Shown here: positions 1-7,814 of the stretch, piece after piece
Layout: every line of letters starts with the position of its first letter
Position numbering within the stretch: the stretch's first letter is position 1
NCBI GenBank assembly: GCA_963784065.1
Contig: CAWAQA010000004.1
Location: forward strand, 62,001-126,000
Direction of reading: 5' to 3'
DNA: 64,000 nucleotides
Origin: CAWAQA01 sp963784065
GTDB taxonomy: Bacteria; Acidobacteriota; Vicinamibacteria; Vicinamibacterales; UBA2999
The notes under the pieces: model-generated
What the model saw: the letters and a program-made list of their open reading frames with translations, nothing else
What the model was told of the DNA's origin: nothing
Database searches by the model: none
Position numbers and translations under genes: made by a program

Positions 1-2
1 AT

Positions 3-1448
3 ACCTTCGGCGGCGGCTGCACGACGGGCTGGTTCCGCCAGGGCGCCACGACGGGCGGCGTCAACGATGACGGGATGCTGGGGCAGGGATACGCCGTCGC
101 GTCGGCGTCGCTGAATACCTTTGGCAACAACTGCGCCGAAGTGCTCGCGGCCGAGACGATGATGATGGTGAAGGAACACTTCATCGAGGCGTACGGCGCG
201 CCGGCATTCACGATCGGCTGGGGCGGCTCGGGTGGTTCCTACCAGCAGCACCACATCGCCGACCGCTATCCCGGGCTGCTCGACGGGATCATGCCCGCGC
301 GCAGCTTCCCTGACGTCGGCTTCGCCAGCATCCCGGTTCTCACCGACGCGCGGCTGTTGCGGCACTACTTCGACACGCTTGCGACGCAGCCGTATACGGA
401 CGAGCAGAAGCGCCAGATCACCGGCTTCGGCAACCTGGCGACCATGGCCACCATCGACGAGGGCGCCGGCCGCATCCATCCGACGGAACACTGCCCGGAT
501 GTCCTGCCCCAGGCGCTGCGCTACGACGCGGTGAGCAATCCCACCGGCGCGCGGTGCACCGTCTACGACCACGCCGTGAATGTGTATGGCCGCGACCCGA
601 AGACCGGGTTCGCCCGGCGGCCGCTCGACAACGTCGGCATCCAGTACGGGCTGGCGGCGCTCAACAGCGGCACGATCAGCAAGAGCCAGTTCCTCGAGCT
701 GAACGAGAAGATCGGCGGGTTCGATCACGATGGGAACATGGTGGCGGCGCGCAGCGTCGCCGAGACGGATGCCATCCGCGTGGCCTACCAGTCCGGCATC
801 CTGAACAACGGCGGCGGCGGGCTGGCGACGACGCCGGTCATCGACTATCGCGCCTATCGAGACGACGTGCCCGATGGCGATGTGCACGTGCGCTACCACT
901 CGTTCTCGATGCGCGAGCGCATGATCAAGGCGAACGGGCACGCCGACAATCACGTCATGCTGACCGACGACGTCAAGCGGAGCGATTCGCTGCGTGCCCC
1001 GGCCCTGCGCGAGGCGCTGAGCCAGATGGATCAGTGGCTGACGGCCCTGGCGGCGGATCAGTCCCGCGACGCGACGATCGTCAAGGTCCGCCGCGCGAAG
1101 CCTGCCAGCCTGGTGGACGCGTGCTGGACGCGCGATGACAAGGCGGAGAAGATCGTCGAGAAGGCCACGTATGGATCGGGACGGTGTGAGTCGCTGTATC
1201 CAGCCAACTCCTTCCCGCGCGGCGTCGCCGGCGCGGCGCTGGCCGCGGACGTGATCAAATGCCAGCTCCGGCCGATCGCCGCCGCCGACTACAAGGTCAG
1301 TTTCGCGCCCGACGAGATGGCGAGGCTCCGGCGGATCTTCCCGGGCGGCGTATGCGACTGGTCGAAGGCGGGTGTCGAGCAGCAGCCGGTGAAGGGAAGC
1401 TGGCAGACCTTCAACGCGCCCGCCGGCGTGACGATCGCCGCGCGGTAG
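3..1448 (+). CDS. DUF6351-type alpha/beta hydrolase, 5' end missing
   Basis: The reading frame is open from base 3, so the gene begins upstream of the window; the first ATG inside it (75) is internal. The visible 481 residues resemble the tannase-like DUF6351 hydrolases. A nucleophile elbow G-G-S-G-G places the likely catalytic serine at bases 228-230, within GWGGSGGSYQQ. Several cysteines (NNC, EHC, RCT, ACW) fit disulfides in an exported enzyme. DUF6351 proteins have no well-established substrate; ester hydrolysis is inferred from the fold. It is followed by a promoter and a cluster of exported proteins that ends in a TonB-dependent receptor region, which suggests a secreted catabolic role. 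The family name is recalled from sequence resemblance, not from a search. Confidence 0.7.
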   Translation, partial: TFGGGCTTGWFRQGATTGGVNDDGMLGQGYAVASASLNTFGNNCAEVLAAETMMMVKEHFIEAYGAPAFTIGWGGSGGSYQQHHIADRYPGLLDGIMPARSFPDVGFASIPVLTDARLLRHYFDTLATQPYTDEQKRQITGFGNLATMATIDEGAGRIHPTEHCPDVLPQALRYDAVSNPTGARCTVYDHAVNVYGRDPKTGFARRPLDNVGIQYGLAALNSGTISKSQFLELNEKIGGFDHDGNMVAARSVAETDAIRVAYQSGILNNGGGGLATTPVIDYRAYRDDVPDGDVHVRYHSFSMRERMIKANGHADNHVMLTDDVKRSDSLRAPALREALSQMDQWLTALAADQSRDATIVKVRRAKPASLVDACWTRDDKAEKIVEKATYGSGRCESLYPANSFPRGVAGAALAADVIKCQLRPIAAADYKVSFAPDEMARLRRIFPGGVCDWSKAGVEQQPVKGSWQTFNAPAGVTIAAR

Positions 1449-1521
1449 CCCCATCGCATCGATGTGCGGGCGGGCCCGCTGAACGGGCTCGTCTCGCGCC
1501 CGCATCACGACGGGAAATGGC

Positions 1522-1551
1522 TTGACATACGTATCGGCGGTTGGCTAAGGT
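1522..1551 (+). promoter_or_regulatory. Sigma-70-type promoter for the DUF6152 gene
   Basis: TTGACA at 1522-1527, an 18-bp spacer and TAAGGT at 1546-1551. It is followed by an AGGAGG ribosome-binding site just before the ATG at 1588. The same layout (TTGAC, 18 bp, TA-N-G-N-T) recurs at 5356 and 41114. Confidence 0.55.
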
Positions 1552-1587
1552 CCGAACCAGTTTCTTTCAAGAGGAGGCTCTTGCGCC

Positions 1588-1992
1588 ATGCGACTCAGAA
1601 CCTATGGTTTCGCGGTGTCTGTGGCCTTGTTCCTCACTGCCATCCCGGCACTCGCCCATCACGCGCTGCAGGCTGAATTCGACACCACCAAACGCGGTGA
1701 GTTCACCGGAACTCTGACGCGGTTCGCGCTCGTGAACCCGCACGTGCGGTGGTTCTTCGACGTGAAGACGGCCGATGGCACCATGATCAAGTGGGAGGTC
1801 TCGGCTGCCGGCGCCGGACCGATCCGGCAGGCGGGCCTGGCGCGCGCCTTCAAGCTCGGGGACACGTACCGCGTCACGTATGCGCCTGCGCGCAACGGCG
1901 CGAACGTCGGGCGGGTGGTGGACTTCTTCTTCCCGGACGGCCGCAAGGTGACGCTCTACCACGAGAACGCCAACAACCCGAACGATCTCTAG
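1588..1992 (+). CDS. DUF6152 family exported protein
   Basis: A 134-aa protein. An N-terminal signal peptide (residues 1 to about 23, ending ALA-HH) precedes a small beta-rich domain with the HHALQAEFD and NPHVRWFF signatures typical of DUF6152. It is expected in the periplasm or outside the cell; its molecular function is unknown. The start is supported by an AGGAGG ribosome-binding site and a promoter at 1522. In many acidobacterial and proteobacterial genomes DUF6152 genes sit next to DUF6644-type membrane proteins, and here two such genes follow directly, so the three probably act together. Length is normal for the family and there is no sign of damage. Confidence 0.8.
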   Translation: MRLRTYGFAVSVALFLTAIPALAHHALQAEFDTTKRGEFTGTLTRFALVNPHVRWFFDVKTADGTMIKWEVSAAGAGPIRQAGLARAFKLGDTYRVTYAPARNGANVGRVVDFFFPDGRKVTLYHENANNPNDL

Positions 1993-1998
1993 ATTGAA

Positions 1999-2158
1999 GC
2001 TCACTTGTGTCGAGAGGCGCGTCCCGGACGTCTCTGGCGGGTCCGAAGGGACCCGCCCCGCGACGCACACACAAGTGAGCCGGCGAGCCGGGCGGGTCCT
2101 TTCTGATACGCCCCGCGTCCTCATCCGCCGGCTCGCAGCGCGGGTCCTTCGGACCCGC
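1999..2158. repeat. Nested inverted repeats in spacer
   Basis: The spacer after the DUF6152 gene holds four perfect stems. A 12-bp pair GCTCACTTGTGT (1999-2010) matches 2069-2080. Within it lies a 9-bp hairpin GGCGGGTCC (2036-2044) with 2049-2057 and loop GAAG. An 8-bp pair CGAGCCGG (2084-2091) matches 2128-2135. An 8-bp hairpin GCGGGTCC (2140-2147) pairs with 2151-2158. No T-tract follows. The element separates DUF6152 from the next gene and may attenuate or process the transcript. Confidence 0.7.
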
Positions 2159-2191
2159 CGTGGCCTTCCAGCCAGCCTCCCAACCACACGC

Positions 2192-2698
2192 ATGAAGGAG
2201 TTCCTGGAGTCCATTCAGTACAGCGAGTTTGGCCTCTGGGTCGCCGGAGGCGACACGATATTCGCGTTTCCGATGATCCTCGTGCTCCACACTGTCGGGC
2301 TCGGGATCGTCGTCGGCGTGAGCGCGATCGTCAGCTTCCGCGTGCTCGGCGTCGCGCGGAACCTTCCGCTCGCCGATCTGCGCGGAGCGTTTCGCGTCAT
2401 CTGGTGGGGATTCGCGCTGAACGCGACGACGGGCGTGGTGCTGTTCATTGCTGCGGCGGCAGACAAGGCGTATCAGAAGATCTTTTACGTGAAGCTCGCA
2501 CTCATCGTGCTGGCGCTGCTGACGATGAGCCGCCTTCGACACCGCGTGTTCGGCGACACGGCCGCGCTCGCGGGCGCGCTTCCGCGAAATGCGAAAACGC
2601 TGGCGGTCGCCTCGCTGCTGCTCTGGATGGGTGCGATCGTGGCCGGCCGGCTCATGGCCTACACCACGACCTTCTACAAGGGCATCCGAACGTCTTAA
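2192..2698 (+). CDS. DUF6644-like membrane protein, copy 1
   Basis: A 168-aa integral membrane protein with about four hydrophobic helices, beginning MKEFLESIQYSEFG. The frame is open upstream to 1994, but that stretch is the hairpin-rich spacer; the ATG at 2192 gives the family-like N-terminus. The pattern of an early E-S-I-Q near a helix, then a long helix with FPMILVLHTVGLG and an RVLG loop resembles DUF6644 proteins. No catalytic motif is visible. It lies between DUF6152 and a second copy of the same fold, so a heteromeric membrane complex with the exported DUF6152 protein is plausible but unproven. Confidence 0.6.
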   Translation: MKEFLESIQYSEFGLWVAGGDTIFAFPMILVLHTVGLGIVVGVSAIVSFRVLGVARNLPLADLRGAFRVIWWGFALNATTGVVLFIAAAADKAYQKIFYVKLALIVLALLTMSRLRHRVFGDTAALAGALPRNAKTLAVASLLLWMGAIVAGRLMAYTTTFYKGIRTS

Positions 2699-2718
2699 CC
2701 GCCGCGAGGAGAACCGGC

Positions 2719-3315
2719 ATGGCTGATTTCGTCACGTGGCTGCGCGCGACCGCCGTATCCGAGGCGTTTCGCGTGCCCGAGGCATGGCTCTGGCCGCTGT
2801 TCGAAAGCATCCATTTTCTGGGACTCGCGCTCGTGCTCGGCGTGGCGGGGTTCTTCGATCTCCGCCTGCTGGGATTCATGAAGCGGATTCCGCTCTGGAA
2901 GGCAGCCGGGTTTTTGCCGCTGGCGATCGTCGGGCTGACCCTGAACGTGGCGACCGGGGCGTATTTCTACATCGCGGAGCCTTTCCAGTACTCCTTCAAC
3001 ATCGCGTGGTGGTACAAAGTAGCGGCCATCGCGCTCGCCGTCGCGAACGCCGGCTTTTTCCAGCTGGTCCTGAAGTCGAGGGTGGCGGCCCTGCGCGACG
3101 GCGACGAGATGCCCACCGCCTTCAAGATCGTGGGCGCCATTTCGCTGATGGCCTGGCTGAACGTCCTGTTCTGGGGCCGCATGCTCCCGTCACTGGAACC
3201 CGCCGGGCAGGGGCGCCGGGTTATAGGAACGCGGCTGCGCTGTTACTTGACGGTCGAGGCGGGCGGGCCTATCCTTCAGCGATCTTCGATTGTCCGTCCG
3301 CTCGGCCGCTTCTGA
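2719..3315 (+). CDS. DUF6644-like membrane protein, copy 2
   Basis: A 198-aa membrane protein starting MADFVTWLRATAVSEAFR, with a GAGGAG ribosome-binding site just upstream. It has about four transmembrane helices, including FESIHFLGLALVLG and a DLRLLG loop, matching DUF6644-type proteins; it is a diverged paralogue of the preceding gene, 20 bases away. After residue about 163 (LPSLEPAG) the reading frame continues for some 35 arginine-rich residues that do not look like the family and that cover the promoter of the next gene. A one-base shift near 3210 would end the protein at a TAG near 3224, so the extension may be a sequencing artefact. Confidence 0.6.
   Translation: MADFVTWLRATAVSEAFRVPEAWLWPLFESIHFLGLALVLGVAGFFDLRLLGFMKRIPLWKAAGFLPLAIVGLTLNVATGAYFYIAEPFQYSFNIAWWYKVAAIALAVANAGFFQLVLKSRVAALRDGDEMPTAFKIVGAISLMAWLNVLFWGRMLPSLEPAGQGRRVIGTRLRCYLTVEAGGPILQRSSIVRPLGRF
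3247..3275 (+). promoter_or_regulatory. Sigma-70-type promoter for the 3336 gene
   Basis: TTGACG (3247-3252), a 17-bp spacer and TATCCT (3270-3275), followed by a GCAGGAG ribosome-binding site before ATG 3336. It overlaps the doubtful 3' extension of the preceding reading frame. Confidence 0.45.
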
Positions 3316-3335
3316 CCCTCTTCGCAGGAGACCCT

Positions 3336-4232
3336 ATGTGGATGAAAGCGCTCACCGTCGCGTCCATCGCGGCGCTGACAGGGCTCACCGGCACTGGAGA
3401 GATTGCGTTGGGTGCGCAAGGCGCACAGAAACCCGCCGCGGCGACTCCGGCGCCGCCACCGGGCGGGGACGTGAAGACGGTGCTCCATGACTGGGCCAAC
3501 CACATGGGGATGCTCCGCGAGCTGACTGAACACGACCTCATTGCCACACTCGAATACCTCGGGACCGGAACGATCAACACCGGTGGGCAGCCCTGCACGC
3601 TGTCGAAGTACCGTGTGACCATCAACTATCAGATGACCGGGATGCGTGCCGAGATTGCCTGCACTCGTGCCGACGGCCAGAAGCACGAGGAGATCCAGGT
3701 GGTCGGCGGTCAGTACGCCTGGAACGAGGTCGGCATGCCAGGAGGCGGGCTGGTGCCCGGCAAGGGCTCAGCCGCGCCGGCGATGGAAGCCTACAGCGAG
3801 CGGGCGATCCGGCTGTGGAGCGGTCCGCAGGGCGCCGTCAAGGCCGCCGTCATGGGTGGCGCGAACACGAAGGTCGGGGTCGAAGGTGGCAAGACGATCG
3901 TGACGTATCCCATCCCGGGTGTGCCGGGGGCGATCGCGAAAGCGACGCTCACCTCCGGCCCGGTTGACGGCCTCTGCACGAGGAACTGTGCCGAACGGAT
4001 CGAAGTCCGCCAAGGCACCGTCGTCACCGAATTCACATACTCGAACTACGCGGACTACAACGATCCCGAGGAGCAGCTGGACGCCTTCTTCCCTGGGCGC
4101 ATCGTCGAGAAGCGAGGGCCGACGACCCTGCTCGACGTGACCGTGACCAGGACGAACACGCCGAATCTTTATATCGTGGTTCCTGTGCCAGCAAGCGTGC
4201 GGACCGCCGTACCGGCAGCACCCCAGAAGTGA
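3336..4232 (+). CDS. Exported protein of unknown function
   Basis: A 298-aa protein. The N-terminus (MWMKALTVASIAALTG) is a signal peptide, followed by an Ala/Pro-rich linker to about residue 48. The rest is a soluble beta-rich domain with four cysteines (PCTLS, ACTRA, LCTRNC) that could form disulfides. The opening region (IATLEYLGTGTINTGG) resembles the start of the exported hydrolase at 6284 (KTIEYSGSGADF), so the two may share an N-terminal domain. I recognise no named family. It stands first behind its own promoter and is followed 23 bases later by a PDLSGxW protein, so co-transcription is likely. Confidence 0.65.
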   Translation: MWMKALTVASIAALTGLTGTGEIALGAQGAQKPAAATPAPPPGGDVKTVLHDWANHMGMLRELTEHDLIATLEYLGTGTINTGGQPCTLSKYRVTINYQMTGMRAEIACTRADGQKHEEIQVVGGQYAWNEVGMPGGGLVPGKGSAAPAMEAYSERAIRLWSGPQGAVKAAVMGGANTKVGVEGGKTIVTYPIPGVPGAIAKATLTSGPVDGLCTRNCAERIEVRQGTVVTEFTYSNYADYNDPEEQLDAFFPGRIVEKRGPTTLLDVTVTRTNTPNLYIVVPVPASVRTAVPAAPQK

Positions 4233-4255
4233 GCCAGAAGAGAGGAGCAGGAGCG

Positions 4256-5137
4256 ATGACGCGTCGATCTCTTCGTTTCAACGTGATCGCGGCCGTGGCG
4301 GTGGTTGCCGGGTTCGTCCTCACACCGCTGGCGGCCGCTCAGGAAGCAGGGCAGACGCAGGCGGCGTCGGTCCCGACGCCGCGCCTGGCGGACGGCAAGC
4401 CCGATCTGAGCGGCTTCTGGGCCGGCGGCGGCGGCGGTGGTGGCGCAAGGGCGGACGACCAAGGCAACCTGACGGTGCTCAACCGTTCCCGCGGGTGCCA
4501 CCCCGGCATGAAGATCTGCACCGGTCCGGTGAATCAGTCGAACGACAGCACGTTTGCCGGCAGGTTCGATGCGAACCGGCCGCTCTACAAGCCCGAGTAC
4601 TGGGACAAGGTGCGCGAGCTGGACTTCAACTCGAATACGGTGGCGCCGTATTTCATCTGTCAGCCAGCCGGCGTGCCGCGCATGGGCCCGCCTGCGAAGA
4701 TCGTGCAGACGAAGGACGAGGTCATCCTGCTGTATGCGCAGCAGGGCGCCTCGCCGACCGATTTCCGGATCATCCCCACTGACGGCCGGGCGCACGATCC
4801 CATCAAGTCGCAGGACCTGCTCTTCTACGGCCACGCGGTCGGGAAGTGGGAAGGCGACACGCTGGTGGTGGACGCGGTCGGGTTCAACGATCTCACCTGG
4901 CTCGCGCAGGGCGGGTATTTCCATAGCGACCAGATGCGCGTCATCGAGCGCTTCCGCCGCGACGGCAACACGCTGCATTACCAGGCGACGGTCATCGATC
5001 CCGAGGTGCTCCTCGAGCCGTGGGTGATGAACCCGCGGGTGTTGAGGCTGAACACCAGCAAGGAAGCGGCGATTCCCGAACAGAACCCCTGCGAGGAACG
5101 GGACATCGAGCACCTGGTCGGCAAGATCCGCCACTAG
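4256..5137 (+). CDS. Exported PDLSGxW-family protein, paralogue 1
   Basis: A 293-aa protein with an AGGAGC-like ribosome-binding site before ATG 4256; the frame opens slightly earlier at 4229 but lacks a good start. A signal peptide ends near residue 28 (LAAAQ). The mature part begins with RLADGKPDLSGFW, a glycine run follows, and the C-terminal half carries VGKWEGDTLVVDAVGFND and an ERFRRDGNTLHYQATVIDPE stretch. These two signatures recur in the genes at 5413 and 10798. Such proteins are abundant in Vicinamibacteria but have no known activity. The W-x-G-D-T-L-V-V-D strand and late conserved cysteine (NPCEERD) suggest a shared beta-sandwich binding fold; that is inference. Confidence 0.7.
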   Translation: MTRRSLRFNVIAAVAVVAGFVLTPLAAAQEAGQTQAASVPTPRLADGKPDLSGFWAGGGGGGGARADDQGNLTVLNRSRGCHPGMKICTGPVNQSNDSTFAGRFDANRPLYKPEYWDKVRELDFNSNTVAPYFICQPAGVPRMGPPAKIVQTKDEVILLYAQQGASPTDFRIIPTDGRAHDPIKSQDLLFYGHAVGKWEGDTLVVDAVGFNDLTWLAQGGYFHSDQMRVIERFRRDGNTLHYQATVIDPEVLLEPWVMNPRVLRLNTSKEAAIPEQNPCEERDIEHLVGKIRH

Positions 5138-5158
5138 GCCGCGGCGTTGGCTGACAGC

Positions 5159-5230
5159 ACGAACCACAAGGGCACAGAGACGCGGACAGGGTTCGTCAAC
5201 CCTCCGCGTCACTGTGTCCCTGTGGTTCGT
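5159..5230. repeat. Long imperfect palindrome (CACAGAGAC element A)
   Basis: The arms 5159-5186 and 5203-5230 are inverted copies matching at 25 of 28 positions. Between them a 5-bp hairpin GGGTT/AACCC closes on CGTC, so the whole 72 bases can fold into one stem. The arm contains GGGCACAGAGACGCGGA, and the right arm ends CTGTGGTTCGT; the element at 61093-61200 shares both pieces. It lies between two PDLSGxW genes, outside any reading frame of merit. Confidence 0.75.
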
Positions 5231-5355
5231 CCGGCGTACGGTAATGCCTTCGGCGCACCCTGGTACGGCCTGACATCGGCCCGCCCAGCCAGCCCCGCGC
5301 CTGCACCTGATCTTCACACCGCATCGCCAGGGAGTGAAAAGAGCGCCGTCGAAGC

Positions 5356-5385
5356 TTGACATCGACGTGCGCGCCGAACTACGGT
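5356..5385 (+). promoter_or_regulatory. Sigma-70-type promoter for the 5413 gene
   Basis: TTGACA (5356-5361), an 18-bp spacer and TACGGT (5380-5385). A start point near 5392 leaves a short leader with an AGGAGG ribosome-binding site before ATG 5413. Confidence 0.55.
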
Positions 5386-5412
5386 CGCACTCGCCAACGG
5401 ACAGGAGGCCCA

Positions 5413-6180
5413 ATGAGGAAGCGTCTTACAGGCTCGATTGTCGCGGCCACGGTCGCCATGGTTCTGGGCGTCGCGACGGCCCCGGCGGCCGGTCAGGCGC
5501 CGGCGGCGGCAGCGCAGGCCGGAGCGGTGCCGCGAGCACCCGACGGAAAGCCGGACTTCTCAGGCATCTGGCAGGTCATGAGCACGGCGAACTGGAACAT
5601 CCAGGATCATCCCGCCGAGAAAGGTGTGCCCGGAGGACAGGGCGTCGTGGAGGGGAACGAGATTCCGTACGTCCCCGCGGCCCTGGCGAAGAAGAACGAG
5701 AACTACAAGAATCGCGCGACGGCCGATCCGGTTGCCAAGTGCTATCTGCCCGGCGTGCCCCGAATCATGTACATGCCGTTTCCGTTTCAGATATTCCAGA
5801 CACCGAACTACATCGCCATGGTCTTCGAGTTCGTCCACGCCGTGCGTCACGTGTACTTCAACAGCAAGCACCTGGACGGGCCGATCGAATGGTGGATGGG
5901 AGACTCGCGGGCGCGCTGGGACGGAGACACGCTCGTCGTTGACGCGATCCACTTCAACGCGGACACGTGGTTCGACAGCGTGGGCAATCACCACAGCGAA
6001 GCGTTGCACCTCGTCGAACGCTATTCATTCATCGACCGCGATCACATCAACTACGAAGTGACGGTCGAAGACCCCAAGACCTTCTCGCGGCCCTGGAAGA
6101 TGACGATGCCGCTGTATCGCCGCGTCGAGCGCAATGTCCAGATCCTCGACTACGAATGCCACGCGTTCGACGAGCGGTGA
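5413..6180 (+). CDS. Exported PDLSGxW-family protein, paralogue 2
   Basis: A 255-aa protein; ATG 5413 follows an AGGAGG site, and the upstream 57 bases of open frame cover the promoter. A signal peptide (to about residue 27, AAGQ) precedes RAPDGKPDFSGIWQVM. The middle carries AKCYLPGVPRIMYMPFPFQIFQTP and the C-terminal half MGDSRARWDGDTLVVDAIHF, then ERYSFIDRDHINYEVTVEDP. Residues around GVPR and QIFQTP align with the paralogue at 10798 (SAVPQ, QIVQTP). Function is unknown; it probably belongs with the exported hydrolase and TonB-dependent receptor that follow. Confidence 0.72.
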   Translation: MRKRLTGSIVAATVAMVLGVATAPAAGQAPAAAAQAGAVPRAPDGKPDFSGIWQVMSTANWNIQDHPAEKGVPGGQGVVEGNEIPYVPAALAKKNENYKNRATADPVAKCYLPGVPRIMYMPFPFQIFQTPNYIAMVFEFVHAVRHVYFNSKHLDGPIEWWMGDSRARWDGDTLVVDAIHFNADTWFDSVGNHHSEALHLVERYSFIDRDHINYEVTVEDPKTFSRPWKMTMPLYRRVERNVQILDYECHAFDER

Positions 6181-6228
6181 GGGAAAACGTGACCGATTAA
6201 TCTCAGCATTCCGTCTGTTGGCGTCGAA

Positions 6229-6246
6229 GCGGGGCTCGAGCCCCGC
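6229..6246. repeat. Perfect 18-bp palindrome in spacer
   Basis: GCGGGGCTCGAGCCCCGC is its own reverse complement, flanked by GTCG and CGAC in inverted orientation (6223-6251). It sits between the stop of the 5413 gene and the start of the 6284 gene. It could be a short terminator-like hairpin; there is no T-tract. Confidence 0.6.
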
Positions 6247-6283
6247 CTCGACGGCTCAGCATGCGTGAACCCAGGAGGCGAAG

Positions 6284-7729
6284 ATGGTCAAAGGCAGTGC
6301 GATAGCCGTCGTGCTCGTGACCGTGATCGCAGCAGGGGCCGCGGCGCAGGACGCCACTACCGTCATCACCAACGCGTCACGGGCGATGGGCGCCGACACG
6401 GTGAAGACGATCGAGTACTCGGGCAGCGGCGCGGATTTCGCGCTCGGACAGGGGAGCAATCCCGGCCCGTATCCACGCTTCCTCAACAAGACCTACACGC
6501 GGGTGATCGATTTCGAGACCCCGGCGTCCCATCTGACCCGCGTCCGCCTGCAGGGCGAGAATCCACCGCGGGGCGGCGCCAACCAGCCGTTGCGCGGCGA
6601 AGCCACGCAGAACCAGACGATCGTCGTCAACGCCAGCACGCCCTGGGCCCAGCAGCTGGAGATCTGGATGACGCCGTATGGCTTCCTGAGAGCCGCAGCG
6701 GCCAACGCGGCGACGGTCAAGACCCAGGCGGCCGGCGGGAAGACCTACAACGTGGTGTCCTTCATGGGGCGGAACAAGGCGATGGTCAACGGCTACATCA
6801 ACGACCAGAACCTCGTCGAGCGCGTGGAAACCTGGATCGACAATCCCATGTTCGGCGACATGCTCGTCGAGTACAGCTATTCGCTCTACAAGGATTTCGC
6901 CGGCGTGAAGTTCCCGACCAGCATCGTGCAGAAGCAGGGCGGCTTCCCGACGCTCGAATGGACCGTCGCGGACGTCAAGCCGAATGCGCCGGCCAGCATC
7001 AAGCCGGCAGAGGGCGCGGGCGGCGGCCAGGCGCCGGCGTCACCGCCACCGTCGGAAAAACTTGCCGAGGGCATTTACCTCATCAAGGGTGGTCACGCCA
7101 GCCTGGCGTTCGACTTCAAGGACCACATCGTGGTGCTCGAAGGCCCGAACAGCGAGGAACGCGGCCTCTACATCATCTCGGAAGCCAAGAGGCTGATTCC
7201 GAACAAGCCGATCCGGTACGTGGTGAACACCCATACGCACTTCGATCATGCCAGCGGCCTGCGGCCGTTCGTCGCGGAGGGGGCGACGGTGATCACGCAC
7301 GAAGCCAACAAGGCGTTTCTGGAGAGGGTGTTCAGCTTCCCGCATACGCTCAACCCCGACACGTTGTCACGGTCGAAACGCACCGCGCGGATCGAGACGA
7401 TGACCGAGAAGAAGGTGCTGACCGACGGCAATCACGTGATCGAGCTGCATCACCAGCAGGGCACCGGGCATCATCCCGGGATCATCTTCGCGTATCTGCC
7501 GAAGCAGAAGATCCTGTTCGAGGGGGATGGCTACAACGCGAACGTTCCAGCCAACAACCCGACGCCGAATCCGGTCGGTCCGTACACGACCAACCTGGTC
7601 GAGAACCTGAAGCGGCTGAACCTCGACATCGATCGGATTGTCTCGATCCACCTCCCGCCGGACGACCGGAAGGTGACGGTGCAGGAAATGATGAAAGCCG
7701 CCGGACTGCCCGGCCCCGGCACGAACTGA
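6284..7729 (+). CDS. Exported MBL-fold metallo-hydrolase with N-terminal extension
   Basis: A 481-aa protein with an AGGAGG-like site before ATG 6284. A signal peptide spans about 1-20. Residues about 24-250 form an uncharacterised beta-rich domain (start KTIEYSGSGADF, ending in a proline-rich linker SPPPS). Residues about 258-480 are a metallo-beta-lactamase fold: the zinc motif T-H-T-H-F-D-H lies at 316-322, a histidine pair at 396-397 (GTGHHPG), an aspartate in EGD at 415, and a late SIHLPPDD histidine. The family hydrolyses varied bonds (lactams, thioesters, lactones, phosphodiesters), so the substrate cannot be read here. Its place just before a TonB-dependent receptor suggests periplasmic processing of an imported compound. 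Confidence 0.85.
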   Translation: MVKGSAIAVVLVTVIAAGAAAQDATTVITNASRAMGADTVKTIEYSGSGADFALGQGSNPGPYPRFLNKTYTRVIDFETPASHLTRVRLQGENPPRGGANQPLRGEATQNQTIVVNASTPWAQQLEIWMTPYGFLRAAAANAATVKTQAAGGKTYNVVSFMGRNKAMVNGYINDQNLVERVETWIDNPMFGDMLVEYSYSLYKDFAGVKFPTSIVQKQGGFPTLEWTVADVKPNAPASIKPAEGAGGGQAPASPPPSEKLAEGIYLIKGGHASLAFDFKDHIVVLEGPNSEERGLYIISEAKRLIPNKPIRYVVNTHTHFDHASGLRPFVAEGATVITHEANKAFLERVFSFPHTLNPDTLSRSKRTARIETMTEKKVLTDGNHVIELHHQQGTGHHPGIIFAYLPKQKILFEGDGYNANVPANNPTPNPVGPYTTNLVENLKRLNLDIDRIVSIHLPPDDRKVTVQEMMKAAGLPGPGTN

Positions 7730-7814
7730 CGATTTCGATGAAGGAGGACGCACTAGCGCGGTAAACCCATCCCTGCGTCGGCCGGCGGTCAATCCAACCG
7801 AGTGGAGGAGTGCG

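Noticed and set aside
2404..3315. 303-codon frame as one protein
   Set aside because: The first 105 codons lie over the upstream membrane-protein gene in another frame; the real gene starts at ATG 2719 with its own ribosome-binding site.
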